From positions 40,040,025 through 40,104,024 of the forward strand of contig CATQJL010000316.1 in assembly GCA_958299035.1 (NCBI GenBank): 64,000 nucleotides of DNA. Reading direction: 5' to 3'. Made by a program: the position numbers and the translations under genes. Numbering within the stretch: the stretch's first letter is position 1; every line of letters begins with the position of its first letter. Of this stretch, positions 1-11,398 are shown one piece after another. The stretch comes from Cylicocyclus nassatus (Eukaryota; Nematoda; Chromadorea; Rhabditida; Strongylidae). The notes under the pieces are model-generated. The model saw nothing but the letters and a program-made list of their open reading frames with translations. It was not told the DNA's origin and ran no database searches.

Positions 1-177
1 GCTCTGCCGCGGTCGGCCTGCTCCAGTTCGAATTCAAATTCGACCACCGACCGACTAGTGGGGTGAGGACGACTCCTAAAAAGGCGTTCACTATCAACGA
101 AGGTGCAAGGGGCTACCAAGATCTCCATTTGAATCAGACTGTATACGTGTATACCATCTGAGAACTTCCTCCTACCT

Positions 178-536
178 GTAAATCTTTCTCTTGCATCTGG
201 GAGGCTTCGACTGGGCGGGGTTAGTAGGACTTTGTGTGATAAGCAGTGACCATACATATGTGTCTTTCGGGGTGCTGGATCGTTCAGTAGTAGTGTTGTC
301 GTCAGACTCTATCGGGGGTAAATGAACACACTGAAATTTTGATGATATCAAGATCAATATTTCGCAACTAATTCAGAATCAAATCACTCTTAGTTGCTAA
401 AAATTGGTCGATGGTTTCCTTCCATCCGTCCCTTGTCCAAAACTGTTCCGAGGAACGCGAATCTTGGATCAAATCAAGCAGCGAATCGTAATGGCTGGCT
501 TATAGAAGATCGCGAAATACTCCTTTGTCTTCTCTT
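178..536 (-). pseudogene. Exon-like blocks of unidentified gene, left arm copy
   Basis: Minus-strand mirror of the blocks at 1897-2330. It contains the peptide stretch IESDDNTTTERSSTPKDTYV and, further upstream in the gene sense, sequence matching the second part of the 225-bp block. An indel near the AG/GT border puts its end in a different frame (PAQSKPP instead of PPSRSS). I do not recognise the gene. The copy is probably non-functional because it is truncated and frame-broken. Confidence 0.4.
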
Positions 537-832
537 TAATTTTGACTAGCACTACACTATAGAAATATATCATTTCAATTTATTACTAGTTTATTATCAC
601 AAATGTTTAACGCGTACAACTTTTTAACTTCCAGAATAAATTTTGGACAATTTGACTATTGCCAAACCATGTCGCCACTGAAATGCCTGCAGTATGCCCG
701 AGGCTATAGGGGCATTCGTGCTCGCTTCGCGGAATATTCGAATTCGATTTTTTGAGAAGTTTGCGCTGGGGGCTGAAATTTTGGTACAAGGGGATAAGCG
801 GGAGTTGATTATGGATAAAAATTTACTTTATA

Positions 833-1276
833 CAGAGTGTCCCCAAAAAATGTTAACACTGTTTGATCGTTAATAACTCCCTTGCTTTCAAGTCTTTCGC
901 CGAGCTTCAGGTACCATTTTGTAGAGCGAGGATAAACTTAGATTTGCAGTATCGAACAATCATCTAACTCTCCTCTTACTGTAGAATTACGGTAGGAAAT
1001 TTGACAAGGATTTTAGGCGCGAAAACCCTAGTACACGATTTTTTAGATTGTTTTTGAAAAAAATTTTGCCAGAGGGCATACTTAACGACGGTTCCACATG
1101 CTGGAATTTCCTACCGTAATTTTACGGTAACGAGGAGCGTTAGATGATTCGCTCGATACTGTAAATCTAAGTTTATCCTCGCTCTACAGAATGGTACCCC
1201 AAAGCTCGGCGAAAGACTTGAAAGCAAGGGAGTGATTAACGATCAAACAGTGTTAACATTTTTTTGGGACACCCTG
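833..1276. mobile_element. Palindromic MITE, CAGRGTGTCCC termini, TA duplication
   Basis: Ends read CAGAGTGTCCCC and GGGACACCCTG, directly flanked by TA on both sides (831-832 and 1277-1278). Subterminal inverted sequence runs about 190 bp inward from each side and includes GTTTGATCGTTAATAACTCC. There is no coding capacity. TA duplication and this kind of terminus fit a Tc1/mariner-type non-autonomous element. Relatives occur at 5695-6333, 56091-56769 and 59559-61688. Confidence 0.8.
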
Positions 1277-1496
1277 TATATTTTGTCGATTTTTGGAAAA
1301 TCTTGAGCTACGAGGTTGGGAGTTGGTACAGGGGGGTACATGAGGATGCTGATTAAAACCGAAATCTATTTTAACCATTTCAGCAGGAGAATTCTAAGTT
1401 AGGAGTTGGTGTAGGGGATACTAGGGTGCTGATTATGAATGGATCGGCTTTAGCCAAATATGTCGGCAAGTTTGAGATATGTTTGCTTTAGTTATT

Positions 1497-1755
1497 TGAT
1501 AAATCATTCGAATATTTATTCGAAATTTGACTTCCAATGTTCGAATAAATTCGATATTCATTCATTCGATTTTTTTGATTTTCCGAGTTTATTCGAAATT
1601 TATTCATTCGAAAATTTTCAAATCTCGAACTTATTCGATATTCGTTTATTCGAGATTTTTTATTTTCGAATTTAATCGAAATTCGTCTATTCGAAATTTT
1701 TTCTTTTCGAATTTATTCGATATTCATTCATTCGATGAAAAATTTTCGAATTACC
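1497..1755. repeat. TTCGA/ATTCGAA-rich low-complexity tract
   Basis: Dense irregular array of ATTCGAA and TTCGATATTCATTC words separated by 10-25 bp of A/T. The words are self-complementary, so both strands look alike. A similar, shorter tract lies at about 4400-4505. No coding potential. The short ORFs over it are composed only of F, S, I and R. Confidence 0.6.
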
Positions 1756-1896
1756 CAAGTATAGTGATAAGTAAATGCTATTGTGCATCAGTACGCCTGA
1801 CCATAGATATGCTTTCAATCCTCAACTTGCTCCATGTACATTTCCGTTGGCAAGCTACTGATTGCAAAAACCGAAGGGTGAGTTTAAATTTTGTAG

Positions 1897-2330
1897 GACA
1901 ATCAGGAAAAGAGCAACTTAAAGAATTTGGCGAGTGCTCGAAGAGAGGCATCACAATTCGGAGAGAAATTATTAGAGAAGACAAAGGAGTATTTCGCGAT
2001 CTTCTATAAGCCAGCCATTACGATTCGCTGCTTGATTTGATCCAAGATTCGCGTTCCTCGGAACAGTTTTGGACAAGGGACGGATGGAAGGAAACCATCG
2101 ACCAATTTTTAGCAACTAAGAGTGATTTGATTCTGAATTAGTTGCGAAATATTGATCTTGATATCATCAAAATTTCAGTGTGTTCATTTACCCCGATAGA
2201 GTCTGACGACAACACTACTACTGAACGATCCAGCACCCCGAAAGACACATATGTATGGTCACTGCTTATCACACAAAGTCCTACTAACCCGCCCAGTCGA
2301 AGCTCCCAGATGCAAGAGAAAGATTTACAG
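1897..2330 (+). pseudogene. Exon-like blocks of unidentified gene, right arm copy
   Basis: Two blocks with splice-like borders: 1897-2121 (preceded by TTTTGTAG, followed by a weak GTGATTTG donor) and 2179-2330 (preceded by AATTTCAG, followed by GTAGGAGG), separated by a 57-bp intron-sized gap. Block 1 reads SARREASQFGEKLLEKTKEY, then after an indel between 2010 and 2022 reads RSSEQFWTRDGWKETIDQF. Block 2 joins in phase through a split ATG codon and includes IESDDNTTTERSSTPKDTYV. The composition looks protein-coding but I do not recognise the family. The frameshift and the location in a foldback arm suggest a captured, decayed fragment. Confidence 0.4.
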
Positions 2331-2432
2331 GTAGGAGGAAGTTCTCAGATGGTATACACGTATACAGTCTGATTCAAATGGAGATCTTGGTAGCCCCTTG
2401 CACCTTCGTTGATAGTGAACGCCTTTTTAGGA

Positions 2433-3054
2433 GTCGTCCTCACCCCACTAGTCGGTCGGTGGTCGAATTTGAATTCGAACTGGAGCAGGCCGACCGCGGC
2501 AGAGCGCGGCAGACGCCGCTCCTCAGTCAACCGCTTGCACGAGATTTTCTCTTATTTTCTTCGTGTTTCTTTGCTGTCTCTCGTATTGTGGCAATGTTCT
2601 TAATCAGATTTTCAGGTTTCATATGGCTAGCTCTTTGAAACCAACATTTTTCAAAAGAGAAATTCACCCCTATCATAAAAAAATAGTTCAGAGTACACAT
2701 TCTAACGAAAAATTTGACACAGTTCATTAAATCACATCTATGTATATGTCACTTACCGGAAAAGAGATTTCTCATTCAAAAATCTCCAGCAGCATCCTTC
2801 TCCCCGGCTTACCTGGAAAAAATGTAAAACAAACGAGCACAACTGCACAAAACAATAGTTAGCGGTAGAAATCTAAAAATCTGATCAAGAACATTGCAGC
2901 AATACGAGCGATACCAAAGAAACACGAAGAAAATAAGAGAAAACTCATGTGCAAACGGTTGGTTCAGGGGCGGTCTGCCGCGCTCTGTCGCGGCCGACCT
3001 GCTCCAGTTCGATTTCAAATTCGACCACCGACCGACTAGTGGGGTGAGGACGAC
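2433..3054. repeat. Second foldback, ~187-bp arms sharing sequence with 1-2506
   Basis: 2433-2620 is inverted relative to 2868-3054, with GTCGTCCTCACCCC at one outer end and GGGGTGAGGACGAC at the other. The 73 outermost bases are shared with the arms of the 1-2506 foldback. The ~250-bp loop is AT-rich and non-coding. Confidence 0.75.
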
Positions 3055-4329
3055 TATGGCCCGTAGTAAACCCCCCATCAGGGCATCTCTCTTGAGGCGG
3101 ACCGGAGTTGATCTCATCGCGCCTCAGCACTTTGCCAGGGGAGCGATTGACTTCGAGCAGATTACTTACTGGACGATCGCGTTTTCAACAATGGAACGTT
3201 TCTGCCATTTGTGCATTACTAGTCGAATGGATAAGACTAATGCATTTCAAGCGGCAGGGCCGTGGTTCGAGCGCGGCAGCGGCTTTTTTGCTACAATTTT
3301 TGCTACTTGGCCTGGCGATCTTTGATAGCGGCCTCTGTCGAAAAAATCGATGATAGCCGCAATCAGAGATTTAACTAAGCGAACAACGGGATAAACAAAT
3401 ACGCAGTATTTTGGAATAGTATCAGGAAAAATCACACTTGGCGAAGAATGAGTAGAAAAGTAAATTCATCCTCTTGTTATCTAAAGCGGCTTTTTCAAGA
3501 AAAACAAGCAACAACTGCAAGAAAAAAAACAAAAAAACTTTTTTCCGATTTCGTCGCGCAATCAGCTGTTCATCGATCCTCACTCACTTAGGCGCCCGAA
3601 ATTGTGCAATTTTGGGAGTTTTGCACCGCAAAAGAACGTCATCTGCGATGTTTCGTAAGTTACTCAAGAGCAACTTACGGAGGTTTTCTCTGTCTCACCC
3701 AATGTCGTCGCCCGGCTCATCTCCGATGACTCGGCAGGGAGGTGATCTCCCTACCGAGCTTCATCTGAAGCTCACCTGTAGGGTGACCTTGCATAGTTAC
3801 ACCCACGGAAACGCGGAAAGTCCTCATCTCACCCGGCAAAACCTCATATGAGAGCCTCAGGGGAGATCATCTCCCGTGACCGAGCTTTATTACGGGCCTA
3901 TATTGCTTTGAAAGCTTCGACAACAAATCGCTAAGTGATGTTTTAGCATTGCCGAAACTATTTACGGAGAAAAGACAGGGCAAACGGACGGCAAAAAACG
4001 CGAGTTTGCTTCTCATTATAAATGCGAAATAGATAATATAGATACGAGCAGCTACCACAGAGATGGTTGTTTAACTCTAATAATAAAAAAATTTAGAGAC
4101 TCCAGAGCATGGACTAGCATGAAGTATCACGCTATGGATGTCCTCAAAAAAGCAGTGAAAGTTACAGCAGCTCAGAAAAAACGTATTCCGAAGACTCAGA
4201 AGAACCCGCTATCGAAGAGGAAGTTTTTTATTTTGATGGTTGAAACCTTGCTCAGAGTTTTTGCATGCACATATTTGTCCAGAAATGAAGAGTACTTCAT
4301 ATATTGCAGAGTAGTAGTCGTATAAAAGA
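3055..4329. other. Intergenic, no gene seen
   Basis: No convincing gene. Short local hairpins occur at about 3731-3762 (CTCGGCAGGGAGG against CTCCCTACCGAG) and 3860-3876 (GGGAGATCATCTCCC). Short ORFs lack homology that I can recognise. Confidence 0.5.
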
Positions 4330-4593
4330 GAACTACAAAGACCCACAATTTTTGTAAACTCTTTGCTTGGCCATGTTAACATATCACGAGGAGTATTTAT
4401 TTTCGAATAATTTTTTTCGACTATCGAATAATATTCGAAAATCGAAAATTTCGAATATTCGAATATCGAGTACCATTCACTTCCGAATATCATTCGATTT
4501 TCAAATATCATTCGGAAAATTAAATGTTTATGTGATATTAACATGGCCAAGCAAATAGTTCACAAGTATTGTGGGTCTTTGTAGTTCCCTTTC
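4330..4593. repeat. Small inverted-repeat element enclosing TTCGA-rich core
   Basis: Outer arms of ~55 bp (ACTACAAAGACCCACAA on the left, TTGTGGGTCTTTGTAGT on the right, plus TTGGCCATGTTAACAT against ATTAACATGGCCAA) enclose about 130 bp of ATTCGAA/TCGAAAAT repeats. It looks like a MITE whose core has expanded into the same low-complexity sequence seen at 1497-1755. Confidence 0.65.
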
Positions 4594-5694
4594 TAGCAAT
4601 ACATGAAATACCTCATTGCAGGGCGCCATGATATGCGTTGCCTGCTAGAAAATGACTAGAAGACTAGACAGTGAGAGAAGCGGTTGAAGATATCACCGGC
4701 GTCCATGGCTAACGAAAAACCGATAGCGGTTACATACATATTGCGACACGGTAGACGGCACGCCATGACTACTGCACAGACTACCGTGCCATGACCCAAA
4801 CATATACACTCCCCCTTGAGAGTTGTAGCTTGATAGAAACTTTTACAATGACGTGCTGTGCTTTTATGGAGTTCGATCATTCGATGGTCGTCGAATATTC
4901 GAACACTCTCTCATACTCTTGCAACTGACATGTCTAGTGGTCCTAAGCTACTAATCATGCTCTTTGAGATTTCAATATATCAGCAGTTTAGTTGTAAGAG
5001 AAGGCTAGCATCTCATTTGCTATATTAAGAGGAAAAGAATGAAGAAGATGACGTAGGTATACGGAACAAAAGAAAACAAAAAAGAAAAATACATATAAAC
5101 TACATCAACTATCTTTCCTTATAAGCGGCTTCAACAGATAGCACCGTCCCGTCACATCAGCCTTAATTTTAAGCAGAACAACTGGCTGCTGCACGACGTT
5201 GCGCCTTCTTCAGCAGGTTAGACCACCTAGTGGGGCGTATCATATTTATCATGCCACTGGAATCACCACACTATCATTATAACCAGCAATGTAAGTAATG
5301 ACGCTCCCCAAAGTATGCATAACCAACAACGACGAAGGCACGATGTTAGTTCAGAGAATCACTGGCACTTGCAAGAACTAAACAAATTTCAAGCTGAGCG
5401 TCAAATCCGCCACCTATTTGCCAGGCCCCACTAGGTGGTAACCTCTGACTGGATTGGCGGCTGGAAGGCAGGGGTTTGTGACTTGAGGCCACTTGCGCCC
5501 GCCCCCTATGATGAAAATCACAATCCCCTATTTCCGTACAACATTTCCCTGCCCCTGTACAATGCAAGCTGTATAAAGGTCAAGTTGCCATCGTTATGCG
5601 ATGGAGAATGCTATTGTCTTTATTCTTAGTCGCATGAGAATGATGGCACCTTCAATTTCATACAGAAACAATATGCATTTGCTACATTCACATA
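4594..5694. other. Intergenic, nothing recognised
   Basis: AT-rich, no ORF with recognisable motifs, no tRNA and no clear repeat boundaries on either strand. Confidence 0.45.
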
Positions 5695-6333
5695 CAGAGT
5701 GTCCCAAAAAGATGTGCACACTGTTTGATCGTTAATAACTCTCTTGCTATCATGTCTTTTGCCGAGCTTGAAGTAACATTTTGTAGAGCGAGGATAAACT
5801 TAGATTTACACTATTAAGCGAAACTCCAATCTCTTTTTGCTACTGTAGGATTACGTTATGAACTTTCAGCATACAGTATCACTGTGGTATAAGCCTTTTG
5901 ATGAAATAATTTCAAAAAAATCTAAAAAGTTGTGTAGCAAGGTTTTCAGACGTGCTGATTTCACTACATAACTTTCCATCAGTTTTTCGAGCTTTCTTGA
6001 TGGCGTATTCACATTTCTGCTGAACACTGGAAAATCAGTTGTTACCCTAAATCTGAAATAACTCATGAAAGAAACATTGTACTGACGTGCAGTTTTCATA
6101 TTTAGAATCAGCGACTATGATTAATCCAGCTCAAGACTTTCCATTGCTGAAAATCCTCCTCGAAATTCCTACCATAATTCTACAGTAATGAAAAGCGGCT
6201 GGTAAGTCCCTCCATACTGCAAATCTAAGTTTATCCTCGCTCTACAGAATGGTACCTCAAACTCGGCAAAGAACATGAAAGCAAGAAAGTTATCAACAAT
6301 CAAACAGTGTGCACATCTTTTTGGGACACCCTA
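5695..6333. mobile_element. MITE, CAGRGTGTCCC family, second copy
   Basis: Starts CAGAGTGTCCCAAAAAG after TA and ends CTTTTTGGGACACCCTA before TA. Subterminal sequence (GTGCACACTGTTTGATCG) is inverted at the other end. The internal ~300 bp differ from the 833-1276 copy, so only the ends define the family. Non-coding. Confidence 0.75.
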
Positions 6334-7214
6334 TATATTTGCATGAATCCTACTCTTTGTTTTCCTACTATAATAATAGTGGTGTATTGCAAATGGTTTA
6401 TCAGTTTGTCTAAGCAATCCGCACGAGTTTCTAGATGAATACATAGTCGGATACAGTTTTCTTTGTTATCAGGAAGCGTGCTCATTATGTGAAAACATCT
6501 CCTCGTCTCCTCTTTTCTCTTCGCTTGTTTGTAATTATGGGATTGACGATTGGCGTAGTGGTATGAGGCGCCGCTATGACCAGGTCGACCCAGTTCGCCC
6601 CCGAAGCAGCTAAGCTCATTATTCTCCGAGTAAATTGATACCAGAGCCAGAGTAATCTGCGGAGATAAAAGCACTGGCTTGGTAATCGACTGGCCCCGCA
6701 AGTCACTGTGATAGGCTCGCACGCATTCAGAGCCTCTGCGACAATGAAGTAGAGTGCGCTTGCCCGCAGAGTGTTTTTGACTTTTTTGCTTTACAAATGA
6801 TATCGTTTAGCAGCAGATCCGTTTCTTTTAAGGGCACAATGTCATCATCGATTGAAAGTGTTGTAATCGAAGAGAAACAAGAACCAATTTGAATTGTCTG
6901 GATTATTTGTCACATATACACTAACCAGTTACAATCTACTCCAATCTGAAAAATGCAGAAGCGTTCTCCCTGAAGCAGCACATCGGCTTCTTTAGGGACT
7001 TGCATGCGGCAGGTTCACAGCTGTTCTAGCCTACAGCAGACACTTTCCTGTCCACCCCCGAAAAACAGTCACAAAGCGAAACGGCGTTGTCCCAAATGGG
7101 CTGCTTGGGGTATCCACTTATATCTGTGAGTCTGTTGTAAAGTATAAACTAACCGCTGCTTTACCGTTGTAGGTCGATGAATCTTTACGGCTAGTTGCTG
7201 GTGGTGCTATTATA
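6334..7214. other. Intergenic, nothing recognised
   Basis: No gene, RNA or repeat boundary that I can support. Short minus-strand ORFs here have no recognisable domain. Confidence 0.45.
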
Positions 7215-8636
7215 ATCATGACTTATAATAACGGGCTAAGGGTTGTTTACGTCTTTTTGTGGGTCTGTGTGTCTGTGTGTCTGTCCGTTACGAAATTCGT
7301 AGAACATATTCCAGCCAACCTCCTGAGCCCAAATTTTGCACGGCGCATGCTAGCAGCATGAAAGTCCAATATACAAAAGCGCGAAAATCCATCGAGTGGA
7401 TCCGTTAAAAATTGCGCGTCAAATGGGTCCACTTAGCTTCTGATCGGCAAAATTGGGCCTGTAGCACCATTGTTTGCAATGTCATGGATATCCTTGACAA
7501 GTTAATGTGCAAGCAAAGGACCTCAGCTCAAGAAAGTGAACAAAATTTTATTGCTTTACAAAAATGGCGCCAGAATGTACTGGGTGTGTAAATGTTCAAT
7601 TTGCCAAGATTTTACTTGATCATTTGTGAAGATTCTTGCACAGAGATGTGGCCCACAGTGATTATTACCATTAAGGCGACTATCAGATCATAAAAGGTCC
7701 GAAAACCAGCTCAAATTTGCATTTATTTTTCTGGGAAAAGTTTCATCCATGGGAGATTACCAATCTCACATGAAAAAGCTATAGAAATGAGTAAATATTT
7801 ACGAATCATTCGTGATAGGCTACATAGCACGGTGAGTTTCAATGTTCATTATTTGGGGAATGAGTAAGGCACAGATTCAGATAGTGGATACCAGTGCGAG
7901 CCTCTGCAAAGCAAAGGTGACGCAGGTATATACATAACAGTGCGTCACCTCTGCTTCGCAGAGGTTTGCACTGGCTCTACTATCTATGTGCCTTACTCAT
8001 TTTCGTAAAATCGTGGCACTGGAACTCACCGCACTATGCCGACTACCACGAATAAAATGTAAACAACCACTCATTTAGAAAATCTTTTCACGTGAGATCG
8101 GTGATTTCGCGTGGATGAAACTTTTCGCAGGAAGACAAACGCAAATTTGAATAGGTTTTTGGGTTTGCCATGACTTGGTAGTCGCCATAAAGGTAACGAT
8201 AACTGTGAGCTACATCTCTGTGCAAAAATCTTCTCAAATGCTTAGCTAGAACCTTGACAAATTGACCATTTACACAACCAATTCGTTATGGCGCCGTTTT
8301 CTTTATGTGGTAAACTTTCGACCACTTTTCTGGCTAAACTCCATCGCTTGCACATTTGCTTACCAAACTCATCCACGACTCTGCAAAAAGTGGTGATACG
8401 GACCGACTTTTGCGGTACAGAAGCAAGGTGGACCCGTTTGGCGCGCAATTTCTGAGGGATCCACTCAACGAATCTACTCGTGCTTTTGCATGTTGGACTT
8501 TCACGAAGGTAGCATGCGCTATACAAAATTTGGGCTTAGAACGTTGGCTGGAACACGCTCCACGAATTTCGTAACAGACAGACACACACACACAAAGTCA
8601 CGTAAACATCCTTAGCCCGTTATTATAAGTCATGAT
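7215..8636. mobile_element. 1.42-kb near-complete hairpin (foldback) element
   Basis: Ends ATCATGACTTATAATAACGG and its complement CCGTTATTATAAGTCATGAT. Almost the whole length pairs around a centre near 7925. The centre is a tight palindrome (GCGTCACCTCTGCTTCGCAGAGG). Microsatellite-like GTCTGTGTGTCTGT lies just inside the left end, with a CACACA counterpart at the right. No transposase or recognisable captured gene. The target duplication is not clear. Confidence 0.75.
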
Positions 8637-9895
8637 GCGTCAACGAAGGGCGAACCTCTATTATGATGATTGAAGTTTTGTGATAGTTAACTTCCGAATT
8701 TTGACAATGCTATGATTAAGCACAGACAATGCTACTTCTGTTTCTGTATAGCCAAACACTATGGAAAGGTCATAAATTTGTAGAGAATGTTTTCACTGGC
8801 CGTTGTGGCCTGTCCGTAATAATCTTATCTTTTTTTGAGAAAGCTAACGAGGAAACAAATGAGTGTGAAGATGTTAAAACCGAGTTTAGCTAAGTGCATA
8901 TAGCCAAGATCTTGAATCAAAAATGTGAAGTGTTAAGAGCAATGATCCATTTTGATCGATTTATTCGAAGTGGTAGGTTCTGCACACATTTGCTATAGGG
9001 GCATGGTCAGTCTCAGCTTGTTGTGGCCAAGGCATCTAATCTGGAGCTGTGCGCCATTTGAAAAAAGATTGAAAAATTAGCAACGGAAACGAGGCAACGC
9101 GCGTAGAACAGTAGGAGGCAACTATGGTCTCGATGAAAGCTACTTGCGGCGCAAGAGCTCATCATAGAACTTCGGCCTACAGCGGGTTGAAATTGTAGAC
9201 TGTGCCGCTTATTCTTGAGGGTTTGAGACTAAAGTCTGAAAATACGGTTTACGTCAATGACCGCTTCTTTACGCTCCCTCTCTGCAGTCTGACCAAGATT
9301 GAACTAGGCTTGAAGGCTTTGAGACCTGCCGCATCTGTATTCCATTCTTGGATTTTTTATTTTATTCGTCTAGCATTAACATTCGCGTAGCTTTAGAGAC
9401 GCATTTTTTTGATCTCGGTATAAGATACGGATTGTTTTTTTAGCTCCATCCTCTCCAAATTGAAACTCCTACTGCAATTTCTGAGTTGTTCCTATTTGCT
9501 TTTTAGCACATCATAGGTGTAGCTGCCGTTAGCTCTTTTTCTTCGTAGGCCAAATAATCTGTTCTCAAACAGATATCATTTTAGTCTTGATTCTTTATGG
9601 ATAACTATAGGTTAGTAAAGGCTGGACAGGATTGACCAACTGTGTTTGATGAACAGTATTTCAATCAAATATATCGGGGGGGGGGGGGAACCCATTGAGT
9701 GAGAAGCCTGGGAAGTATTACGAAAGCTACGATTAATAGAAAGGCAAAATAGCAAAATTCTTTAGCGTTTTCGTAGCACCAACTATCATATGCGATCCGC
9801 TAACTAAGCACGACGCGGGTGGCATGTGAAAGTGAGACTGCTATTGAAACAAACAGCACGATATTGGCAGGCAGATTCGTTAAGGTTAAAATTTT
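8637..9895. other. Upstream flank of the Helitron coding region
   Basis: No gene recognised. A run of 13 G lies near 9676-9689. The Helitron 5' end (expected to be TC after an A) must lie in or before this stretch, but I cannot place it from one copy. Confidence 0.35.
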
Positions 9896-10708
9896 ATGAT
9901 TCAGATTGGAAATAGTGAAATGGAGCTTAACCAGCAGCCAGAAAACCGCAGACGTGGGCGTCCACGCATTTATGCATCGAATGCTGACCGTCAAAGGATT
10001 TACCGCACTGCTGGAGGAGAAGCGCAACGTGCTCTGCGGCGGGATGCAGATGCAGCACGTCAGCAGCTCACGCGGCAGCATGAAGACGCTGAGCATCGCT
10101 CTATTAGACGCGAAGAAGATTCGCAACGTCACCGCGAGTCACGTGAATCTGAGAGTGTCACTGAGAATGCTGAACGTCGTTTTGCTAACGCGCAGCTCAA
10201 CGGAGACGTCGCCAGAACGAAAGCAGTGAGGACCATGTTGGACGGTTATTAGCGGATGCTGAGCGTCAACAAAGACGTCTCCAGAACGAAAACAGTGAGG
10301 ACCGTGCTGAACGGCTACTAGCGAATGCTGAACGTCAACAAAGACGTCGTCGGAATGAGAGTACCGAGAACCGTGCTGAACGTCTTTCCGCGAATGCTGA
10401 GCGTCAGCAGAGGCGCCGACAAGTTGAAAGTGCAGGAGATCGTGAACAGCGTCTATTGGTGCAAAATCAGCGTCAGCAGAGACTACTGCAGAATGAGACG
10501 CGTGAGGAGGGCGCTGAGCGCCGAAGAAGGGATGCGATGCGGCATAGACTGCGTCGACTGCGTGAGAACGGAGAAGAAGAAGTAGGTGATCTGCTAGAAA
10601 ATCCCGAACGTCAGCGAGAATGAAAACTAAGAGGCGTGGGATGCAGCAACGAACATGAATCGTCAGCGTCGTAATGTTGTTCATACCCTCGGAATAGCAC
10701 TCAGACAG
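9896..10708 (+). pseudogene. Helitron RepHel N-terminal segment (frameshifted)
   Basis: Basic, Arg/Glu-rich leader (ELNQQPENRRRGRPRIYASN, then many AERQQRR-type units) typical of eukaryotic Helitron N-termini. Reading frame +2 runs from 9896 to about 10195, where the first 69-bp repeat lacks one base. Frame +1 then stays open through the repeats to a TGA at 10621. Frame +2 resumes by 10655 and is still open at 10708, the last codon before the TIR insert. Its partner coding sequence resumes in phase at 14551. The start codon is uncertain (9896 or 9920). Confidence 0.75.
10185..10440 (+). repeat. 69-bp in-frame tandem repeat in Helitron leader
   Basis: The word GCTGARCGTCAACAAAGACG recurs at exactly 69-bp spacing (10257, 10326, 10395), with a degenerate first unit starting at about 10188. 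Each unit encodes 23 residues rich in R, E, N and Q (NAERQQRRRRNESTENRAER). Three to four copies. The first has a one-base deletion. Confidence 0.75.
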
Positions 10709-11398
10709 ACAATATTACTTCTACAGCCACCGCGTCTCAGTAAATTAGGCGTAAAATCAATTGTGTTGCGTACTTTGCACAACACAATTGATTTTACGCC
10801 TAAATCGCCCAAAGTTGGCGTCGTGGTGGAAAAACTTGTTCCTTTTTGTTTTCTGTTTCTGTGCAGGGGGGGGGGGGGGGGGGTGTTGTTTTTCGTTATT
10901 TTTGCAGTTCTTATCATTATGCTATGATTTCACTTATCATTCTATGACCAGGAGACGCGAGACCGCATTGCACGCATTGTCAAAACAAACCCAATCGTGT
11001 ACTTAGCAGGTTTCTACTTGTTATTCATTTCGTCCCGTTTATTCACTCTTTGAAAACAGGGAAGAACAAACTCAGACTTGCTAAGACGATGTCCGCAATA
11101 CGGTCTCGCGTCTCCTAGTCGAAGAATAGATCATACCTTGACACATGATGCTGAATGCATTCTCCATCCTAGTGCCAACAGAGACGGTCAAGACAGAAGA
11201 CACCATATTTCAGCTTATTTATTTGATTTTCCAAGCAAAAGCAAAACTCAACAGTATTCGTATAAACTCTAGTCATTAACAACAAAAATCAGTCCTCCTT
11301 AAGTGACAGCGAGAATAAAACCTCTACACTGCGGTATGTAATGTTAAATTCAGCATAGAATTCTTTTGATCTCAAAATCAGCCGGTCTAAAGAAGTGT

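Larger units (their letters stand above)
1..2506. repeat. Large foldback element with ~535-bp inverted arms
   Basis: Positions 1-536 are the reverse complement of about 1970-2506 with only a few indels. The left arm is cut by the window edge. The 1.4-kb loop holds a palindromic MITE (833-1276) and a TTCGA-rich tract. The arms carry exon-like blocks, listed separately. I see no transposase. The 73 bp at the outer edge occur a third time at about 2982-3054, so this arm sequence is mobile or repeatedly duplicated. Confidence 0.85.

Noticed and set aside
8242..8591. Coding gene in the right arm of the 7.2-8.6 kb hairpin
   Set aside because: Overlapping ORFs on both strands mirror the other arm and contain no recognisable domain.
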